Positions 44,305-55,901 of a stretch of 64,000 nucleotides of DNA are shown piece by piece. The translations under genes were made by a program, and so were the position numbers. How positions within the stretch are numbered: the stretch's first letter is position 1; every line of letters starts with the position of its first letter. A model generated the notes under the pieces. That model searched no databases and was not told the origin of the DNA. It was given only the letters and a program-made list of their open reading frames with translations. Source of the DNA: Zarea fungicola (taxonomy: Eukaryota; Ascomycota; Sordariomycetes; Hypocreales; Cordycipitaceae); the NCBI GenBank assembly GCA_900169235.1, contig FWCC01000140.1, forward strand, positions 186,001 to 250,000. The letters are read 5' to 3'.

Positions 44305-47300
44305 GCATGAGGCGGAGTATTATGGAAGTTTTTTTTTCTTTGCCTAGTAGTTTACTGTGCTGGCTCACGCAAACGCCGATGACTTGTTGCTTTGAAATGA
44401 GTGCGTGTCTGGATGGAACAGGACTTGATATGGAATGGATTGGAATGGATTTTGGAATGAATTCTGGTCTGGTTTTTCTTTTTTTTCTTTTTTTTCTTTT
44501 CTTTCTTTTGGATGGGGGCGAAAAGGAACTTTGCTTGATTTGATTTGATTTACCGGTGAATTCTGGTATGGAACATGATTTGCCATTGTTGATTTCTGAA
44601 TTTTATATTGCCAATCTGAATGATTTTAAATATTCCTTTACAACTCAATGTGGTTAACATGCTTGCATGCCCAGTTGCTGGAGTACAGGATAACGAATGC
44701 AGTTGAAAAGTGGAACGCATTCAGGTCGTCTGGCAAACAAGGCAAAAACCGACATGGTAGTACTGGTAGTAGCATGGTGCAGGCGGATTGTGCGGATTGT
44801 GGGTTGGGTGGATAGAGGGATGGACTAGACTAGGTTCTTGTTCAATGACGTTTTGACGTGTTCTAGACCCTTTTCGCTTGGCATTTTGACCATTTTTCTA
44901 AAAGGAGTTTCTTTTGCAAAAGCCAAGGTTTACTTGGCGGATATTGGTGGGCGTTGAGGTTGACTAGCAATACGAGAGAGGAGGGATTGCAAGGTTGGCC
45001 AACGGTAATGAGAGATGGAAACGTGTAATAATAACTTATCAGCAGCTCTCTGGCTTGCCCTCGTGAGCAAGCTCAACGGGTGCTTTTACTAGCTTGCTAG
45101 CTCCGATGGCTTGCAGATGGTGCCAAGAGGAGTGTCACTGGTTGGCACTAGCTACCACTACGAGTGACTAGTTGGGAGATGGACAGTGTTGAATATTGGT
45201 TGAGTGGCGAAACTGAGAAGAAAGAAAAAAGAAGAAAAAAATAATTGAAAAGGGGAAACAGTTTGCAAAGTGATTAGTTTAAACTGTGGCAAATCAAGGC
45301 TGGCATGCATAGAGGCTTATGCATGCCGCACCAACATTGATGCTCATCCGCCGGCCGCCCTCGGGCCCCTGTATTCCAGTTTGTCTACAACTAGGCCGAC
45401 CAAGCGGACAAGCAGATGCTTCCCTGGCTGCAGGTTTTTATAGTGGATCGTTGGTGATCGGCAGGCGGGTGTGATGACGGGCGAACCTAGTTGCCTAGGA
45501 GGAGCTGGGGAGGAATACGAGCAGGCCAAGGCCTCCAATGTGGCTATCCACTTGGATTTGTCTTTTTTTTTTTTTTTTTTTTCGTGTCTTGTTCGTCTTT
45601 TTGTTGTCCTTTTTTAGTCATTTGTATGTTGTTTTGAGCTGGTTCTGACAAGTCTGTTGGCTGGCGCTAGTTACCATCTATTGGAGGTGCTTCTTCAAGT
45701 CTCTAGCAGTCTACAGTGGTTAATGGTTGAAACAGTCTTGTTTCAAGAGGTTCAAGAGGTCCACTGGGCGGCAAAGGTCCCTGCTATTGGTACGTAGGTA
45801 CTGGCAAGTATCCACTGCGTCGTAATCTCTATTGGAGAGGAATGCAAGATGAAAAGGGCAAAACAAATGCAGAAACTCAATTGTCTGAATGAAACAGACA
45901 TTGTTCAAGCATCAATAAGCAATATTAAAAAGGTCAATGGGAATGGGCTCGTGACAGACGGACATGCCGCATGTCTTGATACCAGATGCCAGGGTGCCAG
46001 GTTCCTCAGGCTCGAGTCCACTGTGCTGCAGCAGGGAGGGCCTCATCGGCAGATGCCAGCGGCCCACAGTGAGGTACTTTGGCCAAATACGAGGACAGTA
46101 AACAGTAAGCAACGGTAAGAAAGGGTTTATCAGAAATCGAAGAAACTGCAGAAAAAGGAAAACAGACCGAAAATTTGACAAAAAACAAAATTTAATTTCA
46201 ACTCATCTGCATTCTGCAAGCTGCAACAGCTCCCCCCATTCACAGACTACAGACAGCAGACTAGGTACAGACGACAGTGCATTGTACTGCCTGTCGCGCA
46301 ACTGCGGGTCGCCGATGCAAAAATAGAAACCTGGCCAGTGCACCATACCAGGCTTCAAGGCCCAGGCTACAGCTACTGGGCAGTTGGCGCCAATCAAGCC
46401 GTCAGTGGCCGAACCAACTACCAGACAGGTGGGCCGTCCAACTTTCTGTAACGTCTGGTTCAGCCACTTTCAGGTACCATAAACTGTATCTGCATGACTG
46501 CAGACATGACAGCCACACGAACCGGCACAGGCTCTCGCTGCCAATCTTGCCAAGACAATTATTCCCCTCGTCTCCCCCAAGATAAGGGAACAGTAATTGA
46601 CGTAATTTTCAATCCAAATCAATTGCAGACAGCTCTGTGTCTCCCATCAGTATACCACCAGGTACTCAATAGGTACTCAATACGGTACTTGATCGATGTA
46701 CAAACCCACTGTGGCTCACCCGTCTCCACCCCTCCAACAACTACAGGCTACCACCACCCACACAAGCACCCAACAGCGGCCGACCCAGTAAAAAAACCTC
46801 GTACCGCCGCCGCCCGCTAGCTTTCAGGTACCTCTTCAGGCTAAGAGGCCGCTAAAGGAAAAAATGACACGCCATTGCCATGCCTCTCGTACGCGGCGGG
46901 CAGGAAAAAAAAAAGTCCCTGAAAGGCGCTGCTCTTCCTTTGCCTTGCATTTGTATTCCCAACGTCTCCTCTTTGTCCAGCCCCCTCCCCTTGTTGATAT
47001 TTTTTGTTCCCTTTTCCATCATTATCTTTGTGCATTTCCATTTGTTCCTTGCCGGAATTCTTTCTTCGTTTTACCCCTTGTCCCGGCCAGGATAACCACT
47101 CGCTTGTCCTCCCCTAAACGCCTCCCATCTCCCATCCCGACTCGGGCGCCGACTCTCGCTACCTTCTACCGATTGCTCGACGATTTAAATATACTTGTAT
47201 ACTCGGCATCGTTTTGGATATTCATCGTTATTAGCATATACGACTTGCGTGCCATATTCTTCCGATCCGACCCGGCCCGTCGCGTTTGCGTTTCGTTTGC

Positions 47301-47463
47301 CTGCCATAAACATCAACCCGAGCCTGTGACACAACTCCCAGACCGGAGCCAACTTCGATTCGAGTCTCACCATATTCTCTCCTACAACTTGTAATACCTC
47401 TTTCTCGGCCTGCACTTTCCTGCGTAGGACACGCTCTCATTGGCCAATTGGCCTCGACTCACC
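44305..47463. other. 3.2-kb intergenic region, 3' UTR and long upstream region of the channel gene
   Basis: It contains T-rich runs just after the AT-hook gene (44475-44510) and a 20-base T run at 45563-45582. GGTACT phrases recur, with four GTAC in about 60 bases near 46660-46720, and the last several hundred bases form a C/T-rich leader before the channel gene. Open frames near 46864-47394 look like leader sequence, not genes. Confidence 0.5.
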
Positions 47464-50400
47464 ATGGCTTCCTTGGCTTCCTTGCTCGCCGCTCGCGACC
47501 CTCCCCCCGCCGACCAGGAAAACCCTCTGTTGAGTCTCTTCAAAGACCCTTTTGCTTCTACAGTATGAATCGACTTGCTCTTGTCTCATCATCTCTTGGC
47601 CACATCTTCTAACCTTCTCAGCTTCGTTCCTCATCCCTCTACTCCGCCCTCGGCTTCTCCATCGGCTTTACCGCCTTCCTCGCCATCTGCTTCTCCCTCC
47701 TCCGCCCCCACAACCAGGCCGTCTACGCCCCCAAAGTCAAGCATGCCGACGAAAAGCACTCCCCCCCGGCTATAGGAAAGTCCCTTTTCGCCTGGGTGCC
47801 CCCCGTCCTCCACAGCAATGAGGACGTCCTCATGCACACCATTGGCATGGATGCCACCATCTTTATCCGCTTCATGAACATGTGCCGCAACATGTTTCTC
47901 GTCCTCACCGTCTTCGGCGTCAGCATCCTCATCCCCGTCCACCTCACAAAGGCCGCCGTCCAGGATCCCGGCAAACTCGGCTGGCTCGTCAACATATCTC
48001 CCCTCAACGTCTTTGGTCGCGCCCAGTGGGTTCAGGTCGTCGCCGCCTACCTCTTCAACTCCATCGTCGCCGGCTTTCTCTGGTGGAACTACCGCAAGAT
48101 TACCATGCTCCGCCGCAAGTACCTCGAAACCGACGAGTACCTCTCCAGCCTCCACTCCCGAACCCTCATGCTCTTTGACCTCCCCCGCCAAAACTGCTCC
48201 GACGAGGGCATTGCCCGCATCATTGACGAGGTCGTCCCCAATGCCTCCTTTGCCAGGACCGCCATCGCCAGAAACGTCAAGGAGCTGCCCGAGCTCATTG
48301 AGCAGCATGACCGCGCCGTCCGCAAGCTCGAGGCCGTCCTCTCCAAATACCTAAAGAACCCCAACAAGCTGCCTCCCAACCGTCCCACCTGCAAGCCCTC
48401 CAAGAAGGATCACGCCTACAGCACCTACCCCCGCGGATCCAAGCTCGACGCCATTGACTACTACACCAAGCGCATCCGTAACCTCGAGGCCGAGATCAAA
48501 GAGGTCCGCATCTCCGTCGATAGGCGGAGCACCATGCCGTACGGATTCGCCAGCTACTCCGACGTGGCCGAGGCGCACTCCATTGCCTACTCCTTCCGCA
48601 AGAAGAAGCCCCATGGCGCCACCGTCTCCCTTGCTCCCCGCCCCAACGACATCATCTGGCGCAACATGCCCCTCTCCGCTCCTGTTCGCAGTCGTAGGCG
48701 ATGGGCCAACAGTTTCTGGATTACGCTGTTGACGGTCCTGTGGATCGGACCCAACGCATTAATCGCCATGCTCTTTGTCAACCTTGGCAACCTCGGTCGC
48801 CTCTGGCCCGCCTTCAAGACGTCTCTCGCCGCCAATCCCGGATTTTGGGGTCTTGTTCAGGGTATCCTCGCTCCTGCTCTGACTTCTCTCGCCTACCTCG
48901 TCCTCCCCATGATCTTCCGCCGCCTCTCCACCAAGGGTGGTGACCAGACCAAGACGAGCCGCGAGAGACACGTCATTGGCAAGATGTACGCCTTTTTCGT
49001 CATCAACAACCTCGTCATCTTTTCCGTCTTTTCCACCGCCTTTACTTTCATCACCGAAATTGTCCAGAATGCCACCAATGGCAAGAGTGCCTGGGAAGCC
49101 ATCAAGGAAGCAAACAGCAGTCACGGCAGCAGTATTGCCGATGGCCTCTTCCAGTCTCTCTGCGCCAATGGTGTCTTCTGGGTCACCTACATGCTCCAGC
49201 GCCAGCTTGGTGCTGCCACCGACTTGGCTCAGCTCTGGTCGCTGACCAAGGCTTTTTTCCTCAAGAAGTTTTCCAGCCCCACGCCCAGAGAACTCATTGA
49301 GCTCACCGCCCCGCCGCCTTTTGAATATGCCAGCTACTATACCTACTTTTTGTTTTACGCCACGGCCAGTCTCTGCTTTGCCGGCATCCAGCCGCTGGTC
49401 CTACCCGCCGCCGCCATGTTCTTTACCATTGACTCCTACCTCAAAAAGTACCTCATCCTCTACCGCTTCGTCACCAAGACCGAGTCTGGCGGTTTGTTCT
49501 GGCGTGTCGTCTTTAACCGCTTCATCTTTGGCACCATGCTGAGCAATCTCGTTGTGTTGCTGACTACCTGGGTTCGCGGCGAGGGCAACCATATCCAGTT
49601 CTTCGCCACCGTCCCCCTACCCTTTCTCATGCTTGGATTCAAGTTTTACTGTGCCAGCCAGTTTGACAACAGGATCCGCTTCTACAGCCTTGTCAATGTG
49701 CGTAAGAATCCAGAGGCTGCCAAGGCCCAGTCGGAGCGTCTACGCAGTGAGAAGCTGGCCAGCCGATTCGGCCACCCCGCTCTCTACAAGAAGCTCATCA
49801 CGCCCATGGTCCATCAAAAGGCACAGAATCTCCTGCCGTCCATTTACTCTGGCAGACTCACAGATGGCAGGGATGCGGATGATGGCGACCTCATGACTGT
49901 CAGTGGCTACTCGGATGTGTACGCCCTCGACAGCATGAAGGCCGGCAAGACTGGCAAGGCTGCAGGTGTGCCAGGTTTTGAGTTTGTCTCTGACAACCAG
50001 ATGGACTTTGAGTACTTTAAAAACCGCGCCGAATTTCTCGACGAGCACGGTGGTGGTGACATGTACGGTATTGAGAGCGATAGAGCCACTCGACCTGGCA
50101 CACCAGGGTCCTACGACCGAAGCTCCCGCGCCGGTACACCTCTATCCAACCGAAACGGACCCTTTAACCCCCCGCAACGCGTTGGTACTGGATTTTCCGA
50201 GACCAGCAGCTACAACAACTACCGACCACAGACGGGCGCTCCGCTCGTGGGAGATGGCCACCACGCCCGGCAGGTTTCTGGCAACGAACTCAACCGCGTG
50301 CACACCCCACTGGGGCACCATGACAACTCGAGCGCCACCGGGCTTGTGCAGTCGCAGCCTACTCTTCCGATACATCTCATGGGCGGATACGAAGATGCAC

Positions 50401-50879
50401 CAGACGGTCGGGCTAGTCCTGCGCCTTACTCCCGCTACGAAGAGGCGCCAAACCCTGGCAGGGCGAGCCCCGCGCCAGGTCGCTCCATTACGAGCTATGC
50501 GCGCGGATATCAACCGCTGGACGGAGGGAGATCCAGCCCTGCGCCGCGTTCCAACACACCTGCGTATGCGCACGGGGGATACCAGGAAGTGTCTCTCCAC
50601 GAGGGTCGCATGAGCCCGGCGCCACAGTCACGATCCAACTCGCCCGGTCCTGCGGCTGGCCCTATGGGTGCGGCGCTGCGACAGGCATCACAAAGTCCGG
50701 CGCCCGGGCGATCTCAATCTCCAGGTCCGGCCTCTGGCCCAATGGGTGGTCCGATGCGAAACCCGGTCGGACAGAGCCAGCCGCCAGGGCAGAATCCGTT
50801 TGAGCAAGGGCGGCCCAACTATTACGGACAATCGCCCTATGGAGGGAACCAGAATAACCGTCCAAACCAGGGCTGGTAG
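47464..50879 (+). CDS. CSC1/OSCA-like calcium-permeable channel (RSN1_7TM, DUF221 family) with SPAP-rich tail
   Basis: Two exons, 47464-47562 and 47622-50879, with a 59-nt intron (GTATGA donor, TCTAAC branch point, CTCAG acceptor); the product is 1118 aa. Start context is caccATGg. The first membrane helix (LYSALGFSIGFTAFLAICFSLL) is followed by a WVPPVL segment and the late-exocytosis domain with IRFMNMCRNMFLVLTVFGVSIL. A cytosolic loop leads to the core channel region, with ITLLTVLWIGPNALIAMLFVN and several more helices to about residue 760. This is the fungal PHM7/CSC1 family, osmosensitive or mechanosensitive cation channels of plasma or internal membranes. The last roughly 270 residues are disordered and unusual, carrying at least six SPAP repeats in GRASPAP, RSSPAP, RMSPAP and QSPAPGRSQSPGP contexts. 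These are potential CDK/MAPK phosphorylation or SH3-binding sites. The leader is long and C/T-rich. Confidence 0.93.
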
Positions 50880-51980
50880 GGGATGTCTTGATATATAAAT
50901 AGAGTACCGCTGTACAAGAGTACGTAGTAGTATTTTTTTCTTAGACTAGCGCATCATAGAGAAATAATTAATGAGTTATGTAAACTAGGTATTAGCCAAG
51001 ATGAGATGATGTTTCAGCATGCGGCTCTGCGGCTCAGCGTAGACGAGCTAAAAGACGCTTATAAGCTCCGACACGAGCTTGTCTCCATTCCGACGTTATT
51101 TTGCTCCCAAGGGCCGGCCTTGACCGGCCAAACGGCGGGCTTGTTTCTAGAATGGGATTAATTCTGATAAGGCTACCTGTATAGTAATATGTAAGAGGAG
51201 AGGGGCTGCAAGGGAAAGGCGGCTCTAGATCGTCCTGGTGGAGGCTGTGAGCGCTCCTTTTATTTCGGGCGGTTTTACATGTGCATGCCAACCGAAGCCC
51301 GCCGCCCCGCCGCCTTGTTTTGGAAATGGCCAAGTGGACAGGTTTGTCTCAGATGAGGGGAGATTTTGGACGACACATGGGACATCTTGAGATGTTTCCA
51401 CCAATGAGAATATCGAAATTGGAGTTTGGTCAGGGGTATGGACAAGGGGGTCTTGGCTCGGCTGCCCTATGGAGTATCCCGTACCACCATCCTGTAACTC
51501 CGTGCTGCACGCTTGATTGAATGGATACTGGGTAAGCTTTTGAAAGCGGTAGGGATGGATTCTGACGTACCCAGTAGCTAAGCAAGGCAAGGCTCAGGAG
51601 CTGGAAGAATCACGCCACGTGGGTACTTGGTCTCTTGTCGGCGTGCATGTGTTACAGGATCGGGGCAGCCTTGGGTGATGGATGTAACTCCGTATCTATT
51701 AATGGCTTTGTGGCGGTTGGTTGATTGCTCTCTCTCTCTCTGTGTTTGTTTGTACTTATAAGTTGATCTTGCTCCCGTTGTTTCGTCTGTATTCTCTTCT
51801 AACCAAACAGATCTATAGATTAGATCTACAACCATATTCTTCTTCTGTCATTCTTTACTTGTTCTTTACTTTTCACTCTTTACTTACTCTTCTCTTCATC
51901 TCTTCATCTCTTCTCTTCTTCAGCTCTTCTTCGTGTCTTCGGTCTTCTTCACAACTACTTCGTCTTCTTCCGTTCTCACC
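50880..51980. other. intergenic region and promoter of the PL7 gene
   Basis: No gene was seen. The last 150 bases before the start are strongly pyrimidine-rich on the plus strand (CTCTTC/TTCTTC repeats), typical of a fungal leader. A short TCTC microsatellite lies near 51730. Confidence 0.55.
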
Positions 51981-52769
51981 ATGATTCTCTCCACCACCAC
52001 CGTCGCCGCCCTCGCCGCAAGCTGCACCGGCGGCATCCCAACCCCCCCCAGCGGAGGCAACAGCAGCGGAGGCAGCAGCGGCGGCGGCAGCGTCGTCCTC
52101 AACACGTCCTGCGCGCCCGGCGGCAACTTTGACCTCTCCCACTGGTCCCTCCAGGAGCCCATCGCGGGAAGCAACGGCCAGAGCCTGCTGCAGACGACGT
52201 CCCAGAAGCTCCTGGGCTGCGGCGGCTACAAGAGCGCCTTCTTCTCCACGGCCGCCGACGACGGCGCGCTGGTCATGAAGGTGCCCCGGCGCGACCAGTG
52301 CGTCACCACGCCCAACAGCAAGCACTGCCGCTCCGAGCTGCGCGAGCAGAACCCGTCCTCGTGGGACCCGCTGGCGGCCACGAACCGCCTCTTTGCCGAG
52401 GTGCAGGTGACCAAGAACGCGGGCGAGGTGTGCGTCGGCCAGATTCACATTGACGATTCCATCTCGAGCAAGCCCGTCGCGGAGCTGTACCTCAACAGCA
52501 AGGGGGAGCTGAACCTGGGCGTGCAGCAGTGCAGGACGTGCACGCAAAAGAGGAGCCCCGTGGCGACGCTGGCTAGTGGGAATGCCAAGTTTACGTACGA
52601 GATTCGGTATGAAAAGGGGAAACTGAGCGTGGGCATCAATGGCGCCGCGCAAAAGGAGTTTGGGACGTTTGACCTGAATAACCCAAAGAGCTACTTCAAG
52701 GCGGGCAACTATAACCAGGGAACCGGGGCGACGGAGATGAGGATTACACAGTTGAAGGTGTCGCATTAA
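51981..52769 (+). CDS. polysaccharide lyase family 7 (alginate lyase-like) protein
   Basis: Single exon of 262 aa from the ATG at 51981 (tcaccATGa). The three signature motifs of PL7 are all present: RSELRE at residues 117-122, QIH at 154-156 and YFKAGNYNQ at 238-246. These supply the catalytic Arg, Gln, His and Tyr residues in a beta-jelly-roll cleft. PL7 enzymes cut alginate or related uronate polymers by beta-elimination. The N-terminus (MILSTTTVAALAAS) is a short secretion signal, and a Gly/Ser-rich linker at about residues 24-37 separates it from the catalytic domain. Five or more Cys suggest disulfides in a secreted enzyme. Alginate is not abundant in terrestrial habitats, so the real substrate may be a fungal or bacterial uronate polymer. 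Confidence 0.9.
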   Translation: MILSTTTVAALAASCTGGIPTPPSGGNSSGGSSGGGSVVLNTSCAPGGNFDLSHWSLQEPIAGSNGQSLLQTTSQKLLGCGGYKSAFFSTAADDGALVMKVPRRDQCVTTPNSKHCRSELREQNPSSWDPLAATNRLFAEVQVTKNAGEVCVGQIHIDDSISSKPVAELYLNSKGELNLGVQQCRTCTQKRSPVATLASGNAKFTYEIRYEKGKLSVGINGAAQKEFGTFDLNNPKSYFKAGNYNQGTGATEMRITQLKVSH

Positions 52770-53028
52770 GAGAAGAAAAGTGGCAAGTGAGGGTGTTTGG
52801 TGTTTTGTGTGGATGTGTTCTGCACATGTACTATTTTTTATATTTTTCTTCTGGGCTGAAAAGTCCTTTTTATTACCGGCTCTGAGAGCCACTGCTTTGA
52901 CAGCATTTTCTTTAAAAGTCTTATAGAATAGTAGAGCTTATATACACCTCGCTATCAACGCTCGACTGTGTCGTTGTATTGTATGATATTAAACATTATC
53001 GTCGAGTCGTATCATAATGTACATGCTA

Positions 53029-53116
53029 CATCTATACAGCATCTATACAGCATCTATACAGCATCTATACAGCATCTATACAGCATCTATACAGCATCTA
53101 TACATCATCTATACAT
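53029..53116. repeat. minisatellite, 11-bp unit CATCTATACAG, eight copies
   Basis: Six exact head-to-tail copies at 53029-53094 are followed by two copies with the last base changed (CATCTATACAT, 53095-53116). The array ends 23 bp before the stop codon of the minus-strand acyltransferase gene, so it is probably transcribed in that gene's 3' UTR. Confidence 0.95.
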
Positions 53117-53138
53117 CATCCATCTATCAGTGTTGTGA

Positions 53139-54701
53139 CTATGCAAACGTCCACACCCCCCTCTCGCAGAACCTCGACACCAGGCCCTCCAGCCCCTCCG
53201 CCAGCCCATCCACCAGATCCTCGCCCACGACGCCTTCCTGCCACGACAGTGCCGCCGTGAGATGGCCTCCCGGCGCGGACGCAACGTTGATGCCGACCGC
53301 CGCACTCGTCACCAGCGCGCCGTTGGAAAACATGACCCTCGTCACTTGTTGCGTCTTCTGCGTGCTGCCGCGCGCACGCTCCTCCAAGGCGCCCACGTTG
53401 CTCACCATCCACGAGTGCGTGCGCGCCGTGCCGTCGCGCGCGTTGTGGAACTGCCTCCAGTCGCTGACGTACTTTAGCATCGCAATGATGTTGTTGTGCG
53501 TCATGCGCTTGTGCTGCGCCTGCTCGACCAGCTCGGCGCGCACACGCGCCGCCGTCTTCCAAACCAGGTCGTCCAGACCACCACCACTACGGACGGCAGC
53601 CCGCATGGCACTGGTGTCCTCTGCGGAGAAGTCATGGCTGTGGTCGCCGACTAGCACACGCAGCGTATCGCGCAGCGCCGCATCCACGCTGCCTTGCATG
53701 TACTTTGCCAGACCCATTGGCGTCGCTCCGTTGAACGTAATCGTGCCATCATCGGATGATGGAAGAAGCTTCGTGAAGCAGGCGAGCGCGAGACCGTGGA
53801 AAAGCCCCGTCAGAGTCGTCTTGTGCGCGCGGCACGCAGCCAGCAAAATCGCCGTCTGCGCGGGCGAAACGTCGACGGGGCGGAGGCGCGTCACGTACGG
53901 CCGCGCAAAGGAGATGGGCTCGCCGCCCCAGACGGGCGGTGGCGGCGCGGACTTGAGCGCTTTTGGCCCGTACTCGCCCCAGAGGACGGAGAGCATGAAC
54001 AGCGGGCCGAGGGTGAATTTGATGGCGACCTCCTGCGCCTCTGGCAGGACCGGCGGTTCAGGAAAAGAGAGCACTGAAGACGACGAGGAAGAAGAAGAAG
54101 TGGCGTCCACGTCGTCGAGCGCGGCGAGGAGATGCTCGTGGAACTTGCGCCCGCTGGTGCCGTCGAGCAACGCGTGGTGAAACGCAAAGACAATGTCCTC
54201 GCAGTCCTCCTGCTCACCCTCCCCGCCACCCTGCTCATTCCGTACAAGCGTTAGATGCCATGGCGCCCGCGTCGCGAGGGATTCCCAGAGGATGTTGTGC
54301 CGCCGGGCCTGGATGGCTGCCACTGTGTGGTTGAGCTCCGCCTCGGACGCGCAGGAGACTGTCTCGACGGATACGTGCTCCAGAAGGTCCATACGCGGGA
54401 TGTGCGTGTAGCGCGGCTCATTGCCATCGTCGCCGGTGATGCCGACGCGCAGCATGGGGTGCGCGGAGACGACGGCCGCCACGGCGGACAGCAGGCGTGG
54501 CGAGATGGAGGTGAGCGGCGCCGAGGCGGCGCGGGAGCTGGGGGAGTAGCGCGCCGAGACGACGACGGCGCGGTAGATGCCCAGGCTGTGGCGGGAGGAC
54601 GAGTACATCTCCCTAACAAGGTTAGAAGACGGGCGCAGATGAGATGGCATTTGAACATACATGGGGCCGAGCCTCCGCAGCGTGGTGTTTTCACTGGTCA
54701 T
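53139..54701 (-). CDS. alcohol acetyltransferase-like (ATF1/AATase, BAHD-like fold) protein
   Basis: Two exons on the minus strand, 54701-54661 and 54612-53139, with a 48-nt intron (GTATGT donor, CTAAC branch point, GTTAG acceptor) whose removal joins LRRLGPM to EMYSSSRHSLGIYRAVV, the usual N-terminal block of this family. The intron is a multiple of three and open, so unspliced translation is also long. The product is 504 aa. The acyl-CoA transfer motif HxxxD is HHALLDG near residue 180, in the AFHHALLDGTSG block. C-terminal blocks (MTHNNIIAMLKYVSDW, SWMVSNVGALEE) fit the yeast alcohol acetyltransferase family, which makes esters from alcohols and acetyl-CoA. A poly-Ser run (about nine residues) sits in the variable loop. 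The acyl acceptor is unknown. Confidence 0.85.
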   Translation of the reverse strand: MTSENTTLRRLGPMYVQMPSHLRPSSNLVREMYSSSRHSLGIYRAVVVSARYSPSSRAASAPLTSISPRLLSAVAAVVSAHPMLRVGITGDDGNEPRYTHIPRMDLLEHVSVETVSCASEAELNHTVAAIQARRHNILWESLATRAPWHLTLVRNEQGGGEGEQEDCEDIVFAFHHALLDGTSGRKFHEHLLAALDDVDATSSSSSSSSVLSFPEPPVLPEAQEVAIKFTLGPLFMLSVLWGEYGPKALKSAPPPPVWGGEPISFARPYVTRLRPVDVSPAQTAILLAACRAHKTTLTGLFHGLALACFTKLLPSSDDGTITFNGATPMGLAKYMQGSVDAALRDTLRVLVGDHSHDFSAEDTSAMRAAVRSGGGLDDLVWKTAARVRAELVEQAQHKRMTHNNIIAMLKYVSDWRQFHNARDGTARTHSWMVSNVGALEERARGSTQKTQQVTRVMFSNGALVTSAAVGINVASAPGGHLTAALSWQEGVVGEDLVDGLAEGLEGLVSRFCERGVWTFA

Positions 54702-55256
54702 GGCTATGGTGGGTGTGACGGTTGCACGGAGGGCTCTTGTGGGATGTGGTTATGAGCGAGATTTATGAGAGAGTCGAGCTTTCAAGGTTTATTTCTGAAA
54801 ATCATCATGTTGGTGTAAGAAGAGACTGTGTTGCCTGTCTTTCTCCAAGATGGCTACGATGGCCAGATTTGGAAAATGGCCCCTGGACTCAGCCCCAACG
54901 GCATAAGTGGCCCGTAAAACCTTGCTGGATGCCGCGCGGCATGTGAACTCCTCCGATACAGCGGGATGCATTGTACGCCCTTCTCGACTGTAACGATGAC
55001 AATTGGTGTCTCTTATGGATGTCTGTCATTGAATTTGCCCATGTCTGGTCTTTGGGAAGCCACTTGAAATTGTTCCAGCCAAAAGTTGGTCACATTACTT
55101 GTGGCGCTGTTGGTGGCATCTGCCAACAGTCGCCCACGCTCAAAACTTGACTGGTGTTCCAAATGGCTAAATAAAAAGACATTCTGCGACATGCAGAGAA
55201 AATGAAGAGATAAGAAACGTGTTCCCTCACACAAACGCTGAGCTAGAGAAAAATGC
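54702..55256. other. intergenic region
   Basis: Promoter side of the acyltransferase gene and upstream of the Pol III terminator of the tRNA. I see no gene. Confidence 0.5.
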
Positions 55257-55261
55257 AAAAA
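55257..55261 (-). terminator. Pol III terminator of the tRNA-Glu gene
   Basis: Run of five A on the plus strand (five T on the transcribed sense strand), seven bases beyond the tRNA 3' end. Confidence 0.7.
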
Positions 55262-55267
55262 GAAATC

Positions 55268-55346
55268 TCCGGTACAGGGAATCGAACCCTGGGCTGCTCG
55301 GTTCCTTTTTGAGAGCGAGCGATGTTAGCCACTACACCATACCGGA
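55268..55346 (-). tRNA. tRNA-Glu (anticodon CTC) with 8-nt intron
   Basis: A complete cloverleaf folds on the minus strand: acceptor stem TCCGGTA/TACCGGA, D stem GTGT/ACAT, anticodon stem GCTCG/CGAGC, T stem CAGGG/CCCTG with loop TTCGATT. The anticodon loop would be 15 nt, so about 8 nt (AAAAGGAA) after position 37 are read as a canonical tRNA intron, leaving anticodon CTC for Glu. Internal promoters are intact: A box TGGTGTAGTGG and B box GGTTCGATTCC. Mature length is about 71 nt. Confidence 0.93.
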
Positions 55347-55901
55347 TGTTTCATGTCAGAGTAGATTTTATTTTAATACATGAAGTACAAAAGAGTGGCT
55401 TTCGTTTTAACATCTTTAACAAGTGTCGAACCTCAGGCAGTGGCGCCATGTTCGAAGGGATTCCATTCACAATTATTTTTATTCATGAAATTTTAGAATA
55501 TTCAAGTCGCCAGTGCTTCAACTGAAAATATCTTCTAGCGACCGTTTTCACGACACAGATCAACCATCTGACCTCGCAAAACAAGTCTCATGCAATCTTG
55601 ACCTCGTCCCCTGTGCAGAAATTTCATTGCGGCCGGCAAGTGTGACAGAAATTGACCATTTTTTCCTTCACAAACTGCTGAGACGAACAGCTCGCTACAA
55701 TACACTCAAAATGAAAAAAATGAGACAAAATTACGACAATTCATACCGTCTAGGCGTCCAGATGTAACCTGCATGCTAAACCACATCTATACCTTGAAAC
55801 CCTTGAAACCCTCGTACCACCAGGCCGCCGACCATGCCTCATCGCTGCGTCTCAAATGTTCTAACAGTGTTCTGGGTTCCAACATCTTTCTCTCTTCCGT
55901 T
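55347..55901. other. intergenic region
   Basis: It lies between the 5' side of the tRNA gene and the 3' end of the next minus-strand gene. It is A/T-leaning, with no gene or repeat seen. Confidence 0.5.

Noticed and set aside
53017..54180. Long plus-strand open frame of 387 codons
   Set aside because: It is the antisense of the acyltransferase gene and includes the minisatellite; its translation is low complexity, while the minus strand has family motifs and a proper intron.
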